Positions 58,195-64,000 of a DNA stretch of 64,000 nucleotides are shown piece after piece. Each line of letters starts with the position of its first letter. The first letter of the stretch is position 1. The notes below the pieces were generated by a model. It made no database searches and was not told the origin of the DNA. It was given only the letters and a program-made list of their open reading frames with translations. Origin of the DNA: Desmodesmus armatus. Taxonomy: Eukaryota; Chlorophyta; Chlorophyceae; Sphaeropleales; Scenedesmaceae. The stretch spans positions 186,001 to 250,000 of the forward strand of contig VIIQ02000047.1 of the NCBI GenBank assembly GCA_007449985.2. Reading direction: 5' to 3'. The position numbers and the translations under genes are program-made.

Positions 58195-61100
58195 CTGGAG
58201 GCTGGTGGGCTGTGTCAATGCTTGCCTCAGCAGTAGCAGGGGCCGCCCCTTGGGCCAACTCGATTCTGGAGGGTATCTCTGCCTGGAAGGCTGCCAGCAG
58301 GCTAGGCAGCTAGTCGTGTCGTTGTATCATTGCATCCAGTGACTCGCGCTGTCGCTTGGTGGCATCACACCAAGGCACTGTTGCTTTCAGCACTTCTTCC
58401 ATCTAGACCATCCCTCCTTGACCAATGACACCCCTTATGATGGGTCTGTACAGGCTGCTGACCAACAACAGCAGCAAACTGTGACTAAGCACTATGCACA
58501 GGACCACACCTTTTACTCGCATGCCATGCTAAGTCAGCAGGCAGTGCCATTCAGCTGCCAGGGCACACTGTGACAGTGCAATTGTGGTTTGGCATGTGCT
58601 GTGTGCTTTGTTATCTGTATCTGAATTGCACAGAGTGTACCCTGGCATGCCAAGCATCGATGGCTTTTTTGAATTGATTGGGCGTGAAGCGCGAGCAGGT
58701 GGACTCCTGTGCGCTGAGCGCAGTGTGATTTGTGTGCTTCTTTGATCATTGCAGAGTGTGGTACAGTGCAGGTGGGGTAATGCCTCTATGGTTGTTGTAG
58801 CTGATACATCAGTAACAGAATCTTCAGGATATCCTGGACCAGTCTTTGCTGCTGTCAAACCCTACAAGCTGTGAGCTTCAGCTGAACGCACTGCCGCTGC
58901 TACTGCCCAGTGGCCAAGTGAATATCAATGGCCATGACTGTCCCACCACCCATTGACTACCTGCCATATAGAGAGACCATTGGGCTGTGTCAGTTGCTGT
59001 CTGCTGCACAGTCATCATACTACTGCACACCATCTGCCATGAGAAGAACAAAAGGCATTACAGATATAGTAGGCCTGCAACACGGATGGGACAATTGAAC
59101 ACGGATGGGACAACAACAGGCCTACACTGGTCCTGCAAAAGTTGACACAGACACAGGATGATCAAACTGGAGGCAACAAAATCCATCGACCCTGTCACAG
59201 CCATGCATGGGTTGTGCTGGCATGGGCCCTGGTGTATCACTGCACCGAACTGTGTGCATGCTACCAGGCTATGCCTGCAGCCTGTTTCCCCATCAGCAGA
59301 CGTAACAGGCACACACGCACCCCAGAGCTGCCTTCAGTTGAACGTGATGTAGGCAGACAGAGCCAACACACCCAAGCCGCCGCCCGCGCAAAGCACACAC
59401 TGGCCTTTGTAAGCAGCCAGTGCCAATGCAGCACAAGGACGGCTCCCCCCAGCATACCCCTGTAAGCTCAGCTGTTGTGGCAACAGCTGCAAGTTGACAA
59501 CCTGTCCTTGAAGGTAGGACACAGTGCAACCAGTGCTGCCATTGAAGGTGACGGCGCACGGGAGCCATGGACGACGTATCCCACAACAGTGACGCAGCTG
59601 GGGCTGCCACCAGCTGCCTGGTAGTAGTGCAACTGCCAGCAACCCTTCAAAATCTGCTGTGCTGCAAGCTGTCCTTTGCTGCAGGTTGATGCTGGCATGC
59701 ATTTTTCGGGGCTCAAGCCCCTGCTGAGTACACCAGGGACAGATGGATCAGCTGTGATGGCAGAGAACTTGCAGAAACCTGCCAAGCCACAAGCCCATAG
59801 GGTCAGAGGGGCGCATGCAAAGGCAACTTGTGCTGAACCCATGCGGCCATGCAGTAGCACAAACAGGGAACAACGTTTGCAGGCCTGCCAACAAGCAGGC
59901 TGCCTAGGGCCCTTGCTGACAACCCCCACCAGTAACGAGAGGGCGGTGTCTGGCACACTGCCACACCATCAATCATCATGCACACGAGCGCAATGTGCGC
60001 TGGTGCTCACCAAGCCACTGCTGCATGCAGGAACCATATTTGACCGCCCTGCATACCCATAAAATCCACCTTGCCACAACAGAAGCATGTGGTGGGCGCA
60101 GGCCAGCAAAAGCCTGGCCACAACAAGTCTCACGTATTGCAGCAGAACACACGCTGGACGCATGGCGGTCGTCCAATGCTCCTACTAACCTGCCTTGCTA
60201 GTACACTGGTTTGAACCGGTGCTGCATCCAATTGCAAAGGTCTTCCAGAAGCCGGCCCTGCCTCAGGGTAACAACGCATGGCCATATTGTGACAATAAGG
60301 TCGGGAGTCATGACCGAGTGCAGCACCCCACACGCTGGAGGCACGGGCCAGGCATCCAGTGCTGGTAGCTGACTGCTGCTATTCAAATCATTTCGACATG
60401 GTCCAAGCCAAAGCCCAGTGCCTCAAAACAGCCAAACCTGCCACACAGACCAACCAGGAGGCGCAATCTAAGAGCCAAAATTCGGAGAGGTCGACAAACT
60501 CACATAAAGCACACCAGCAGAGCGGAGCTAAGCTGCACCAGTGCAAGATGCAAATCATCAATGATGCAGAAGAGTGGGGCATGGATTTTGTGAGAACAGG
60601 CCCCCAAGTGCTGTGTGCACACAGCACAGGGCCAACATAACAGTGCAGCCTACAAGCACAGGCAACACAGAAGGTGTGCTGTGTACAAAAAGGGTGTATG
60701 CTTGGCCAGTATACCTGCCTAGCCATATGCGTGTTGGCAGTACCCACATGCATTGGCGCGGGGCGCCGTCAATCAGGTCAAGGAGGGTCAGGTGCTTTGG
60801 GTGCATGTGGGCACCACGCGCAAGCACACAAGAGAACAGCTATTCAAGTGTCTGCTGGCTGTGGGTTCAACAACGGGGCAACTCCCTCAACAGTACTGCA
60901 GCAACGCCGCGCGCAAGCACGTGCTGAAGGCAAAGTAGTCATGCAGAACAATACTGATACTGGTTCTTTGTTGCGCGGGGGAAGGGGGAGCCTATACGTT
61001 TCCTAAGCAACTTCCTCTCACGAGGTCGTTGCAATACATAGCACGATGAGGCATTCATGCAGGCAGAGGGAATGCAGCAGGAGGCAGGGCTGCCGAATGC

Positions 61101-63044
61101 AGGAGCCGCCCGCCATTGACCAGCATCTGTTGGGGAGCGACGCTCCAAAGTAATGCAATAAATGTGTCAAACATCCAGCGCACTCGGCAGTCCTCTGAAA
61201 CCAGTCCGGGCGTGACCTGCCCGGCTGCTGCGCAGCCCCAAGCCTCACATGCTGCATGCACGAACCAACGCCTCGCGCCAAAGCCTTGCCCCCTGCTGAA
61301 CAAACCCGGGCATGAGGTTGAGTTGCAAACACGATGAGTTCCATCAACAAGCGCAAAGACACTCGAAGCCACAAGTTAAGCCACCAGCAACAACAACCAG
61401 CCAAGCCCAGAAACCCTGCAAAGCCGCCGGCAAACAGCGACCATACAGCAGATACCCACATGCAACTTCAAAACCCGACAACATGACGTGGAGCATGTCA
61501 AAGAGACTCGTTCAAACTGGTCCTGCACACAAGGCAAGACGACATGCAGCAGGGGACATGCACACCGTGCGCACCGATGCACACAGTTGGAAGCTGTGCT
61601 TATGCTAGAGGCCCCATGAGCACCCTTGAGGGCCAATACAGCAGCCACACCAGCTTCTGGTCAGCCGGTCAATCAGTCTCTCAGCCACACTTGTGCAGAG
61701 GTGGAAGCACTCAACACCGTCTCAGTCTCTCAACAACACTCAAGGACACTCAATCAGTCACGGGTCATCTCTCCTCTGGGCACCCCTCAGAGCAATGTAT
61801 GGTACACTCTGCAGCAAGAGTTCTCCCACACAAACCAGGAACTTGACGATGGTCACGAGTTTCTGACACATGCGGGCACAGATTGATGCGGATTTGCTGG
61901 GCAGGCACATCCCAACAGATCAGCCGCCACAAATCAACAGACCAAATCTACGTGGGTCACGCCCTCGCTGGTGGGCGCGCCTCCTGCAGGCATGCTGCGC
62001 CAGCTGCTGATGCCTCCAGCCAAGGGCTTGCACCAGCACCTGTTTAGGCCACACGCACAAATCCCGTGTGCTGTGCTGCAGCAGCAGTGGCTATCTCGGC
62101 CTCTTGGCAGGCCAGCCACGCATGTAGCTGCTGTCGTGCGTGAGCATCATGACCAGGGGCCAGGCCAGGCAGCATCCTGCAGGCCCTAGCACCTCCCAAG
62201 CTCTGTTGCAGCTGCCTGGGTGCACGCCGCAACAGGTCAAAGTGCACTGTAGGTGTGTGTGGTGCTGGGGCTGGACCAGGCGGGCTCACACAGCCACGCC
62301 TGCAGATCTGCTCCAGCATCCCCATGTTGCTGCTGCAAGCAGACTCCAGGTGCAGCCCACATGCCCCTGTCAAAGTCTCAGGCTGTTCCCGAGCAAACAG
62401 CCTACGAGCTGCAGGAGCAGGCCCGCCCTTGCTGCTCTGTTGCTGTGGGCTCGTCAGCAGCGCCACACGGACGCTGGAAGGGCTTGAGGCAGATTGCATG
62501 AGCCAAATCACACCTGCAGCCCAAGTGAAAGGAGATGAGACGCCCAGCAGGTGCGGTCAACATCAAAATGCGATGTGCTGTCCAGGATGCTGTTACGCAC
62601 AGAGGCCAGCAGACGACAACCTACCGTGTGCAGGTCTTGATCGGCTGATTATGGAGTGAACAACTGTCTTTTGAAAGCAGGAGCTGTCTAGCACGGGAAT
62701 TCTCCGGCGTGAGATGATGGCGAGTCTGGTCAGGGTCAAGGTGTCAGTCAGGGTCAGAAAAATGCTCGGAACCGATACAGGGGGAAGTGGTCGAGCGTCA
62801 GGTCGTCTAGGCAGGGCAGACAGCGGGCCAGAACCATGTTACAAAATTCAAAATGCTCAAGAATGGCTGGTGTGACAGCTCAGCTGTTCTGGGGTATTGT
62901 TGCTTCATCCGCGGCTCAATTGATTCAATAACGGCAACTAGCTGTTTTGCAACACCCACACCTGAACCTAGCGAACGAACCATTAGTAGATCACCAACCT
63001 CCCTCATAGCTTCAGCCTCCAGGACCAGGGAGGCGAGCCACAGC
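58195..63044. other. 4.85 kb without a supportable gene
   Basis: Some frames are long for the composition, e.g. minus 62511-62044 and minus 61461-61018, but they carry no motifs I know and no clear splicing to a neighbour. A GGGACAATTGAACACGGATG-type duplication is present at about 59081-59112 (ACACGGATGGGACAA twice). The last few hundred bases should be the promoter of the ABC transporter gene. In its frame there is no stop between 62853 and the proposed start, so that start could lie further upstream. Confidence 0.4.
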
Positions 63045-64000
63045 ATGGCTGCTGATACTGCAACAGATGATCAGCATAGTCCAGCAGGCGTAGCAGCCGA
63101 AGCAGACCTGTACGACCAGCTGGCACCAGGTGTTTTGAAGAGGTTGGGGGCCAAGTCTTCTGCTGCAGCTGTTGGCCCACAGCACACCTCACTGCGGGTG
63201 CAGGCCAGGGCACTTATCAGGAAGAGCGCCGTATATCAAAAGACGAAGGTGGCTACAAATGTCTGCATCATATCCGCACCCGTATTCTTCTGCATCCTGC
63301 TCCTGTTGCTGCAACTTGGAATCAAGACGCTGATGTCTGGTGATGAGTACACGGTGAGGGCAGCACAGTAGTATGAGCAGCACATGACTGAATCTTGTTC
63401 ACCTTGTTGGCCCTTGACTGACGCCCCCCCCCCCTTTGTTATGTTGCTTGCAGTGTGGCTGCCAGTGCACGAAGTGCTGCTACCAAGGCAGCAAGGACAA
63501 CTGCACCAGCCTTACCAACACCACCTGCCCCTACACGTGCCTGGCACGGAATAACAGCAACTGCGGGTTAAAATTTTCGGCTGGCTCGCAAGTTGCCTTC
63601 TGTGACATTCAACACCCCTCTGTCTGGCCAGCAGTCGTCCAGGTAAGCATGGGTGCACAACACGCTTGATCATGTCAAAGGTTTGTCGGCATGCCAGGCA
63701 CTGCACAGGCGAGTCACGCGCAGCACAAGCTCTGCATGTTCCCCCACAGCCACTAAGCTGTGTGGGTGGAGCAGCCAGCATGCTGTAGTTATGTGCTGGG
63801 GATGCCTGCTACTGATGCCATCAAAGCTGCACCTGCCATATGCTGATTTGCGCAGACACCACGGAAAGAAGACAGAGCCGCCATCAACCGCCCCAAGGTT
63901 ACGTTGCTCTACACCTCAGGGCAGAACGACACCATGTCCAAGAGCTTGGCGGAGAAGTTGCTGCCTGAACCTGTCCTGCAGGCCAGCACACTCCTGGCCG
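63045..64000 (+). CDS. ABC transporter, ABCA subfamily, N-terminal part (truncated by the window)
   Basis: Exons 63045-63353, 63454-63642 and 63856 onward join in phase; 215 residues are visible. ATG 63045 is chosen because the 65 residues before it look non-conserved; ATG 62853 is in frame and cannot be excluded. SLRVQARALIRKSAVYQKTK and a transmembrane helix (VCIISAPVFFCILLLLLQLG, about 77-96) match the start of plant ABCA proteins, where LFRKN-type basic residues precede helix 1. The luminal loop has the expected Cys cluster, CGCQCTKCC, and later NTTCPYTCLARNNSNCG and PSVWPAVVQ, equivalent to the PPWP region of plant homologues. ABCA proteins move lipids or acyl-CoA; in plants half-size members feed fatty acids to the ER. 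The nucleotide-binding domain lies beyond the window, so neither substrate nor full or half size can be told. Confidence 0.78.

Overview
The window is nuclear DNA of a green alga, most probably a chlorophycean (volvocine or Sphaeropleales-like). The evidence is: GC-rich genes split into many short exons with GTGAGT-type donors and CTGCAG acceptors; massive CAG/CTG (poly-Gln, poly-Ala) content; a ~1,088-residue fused FAD/Fe-S glycolate (D-lactate) dehydrogenase of the Chlamydomonas GYD1 type; a plant-type complex I NDUFB8 subunit; and a plant-like ABCA transporter. There are no bacterial operons, CRISPR arrays or recognisable rRNA/tRNA genes. The species itself cannot be fixed from the sequence alone.

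Layout: (1) 1-2791 (+), 3' part of a PLP-homeostasis protein (PROSC/YggS family). (2) 3304-5917 (+), a PPPDE/DeSI-type deubiquitinase-like peptidase with a Gln-rich tail. (3) 7703-11218 (-), a secreted Cys-rich protein of unknown family with a His-rich patch. (4) 11.2-16.6 kb, no supportable gene. (5) 16602-19785 (-), a KCTD-type BTB protein in seven exons. (6) 20.9-22.3 kb, a minisatellite followed by a larger repeat with degenerate telomere-like CCCTAA motifs. (7) 23.6-27.0 kb, a block of tandem and trinucleotide-like repeats (GGT-rich, then CAG-rich). (8) 28398-42086 (-), the 23-exon glycolate/D-lactate dehydrogenase. (9) 42668-47398 (+), a long Gln-rich coiled-coil protein, divergent from it. 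(10) 48978-50005 (-), a BTB-like protein, and 50389-52971 (+), a p24/EMP24 cargo receptor, also divergent. (11) 53983-55527 (+), NDUFB8-like, with a doubtful small ORF divergent from it. (12) 56977-58194 (+), an unknown two-helix membrane protein with QYSPQ repeats. (13) 63045-64000 (+), the start of an ABCA transporter, running off the window.

Functionally the genes are ordinary housekeeping and organelle genes rather than a cluster. The dehydrogenase and NDUFB8 would both act in the mitochondrial respiratory chain (glycolate oxidation into the quinone pool; complex I), but nothing shows co-regulation.

The most unusual signal lies in the introns. At least three unrelated genes (dehydrogenase, p24, coiled-coil protein) carry imperfect copies of an exon edge, with its splice site, 100-330 bp inside the flanking intron. 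One 69-bp copy in the dehydrogenase differs from the real exon at five codons with no amino-acid change. Introns also show recurrent TGTGC pentamers before acceptors, G-runs after donors and C-runs before acceptors. Three or four genes have an apparent reading-frame break in their GC-rich parts, which may be assembly indels.
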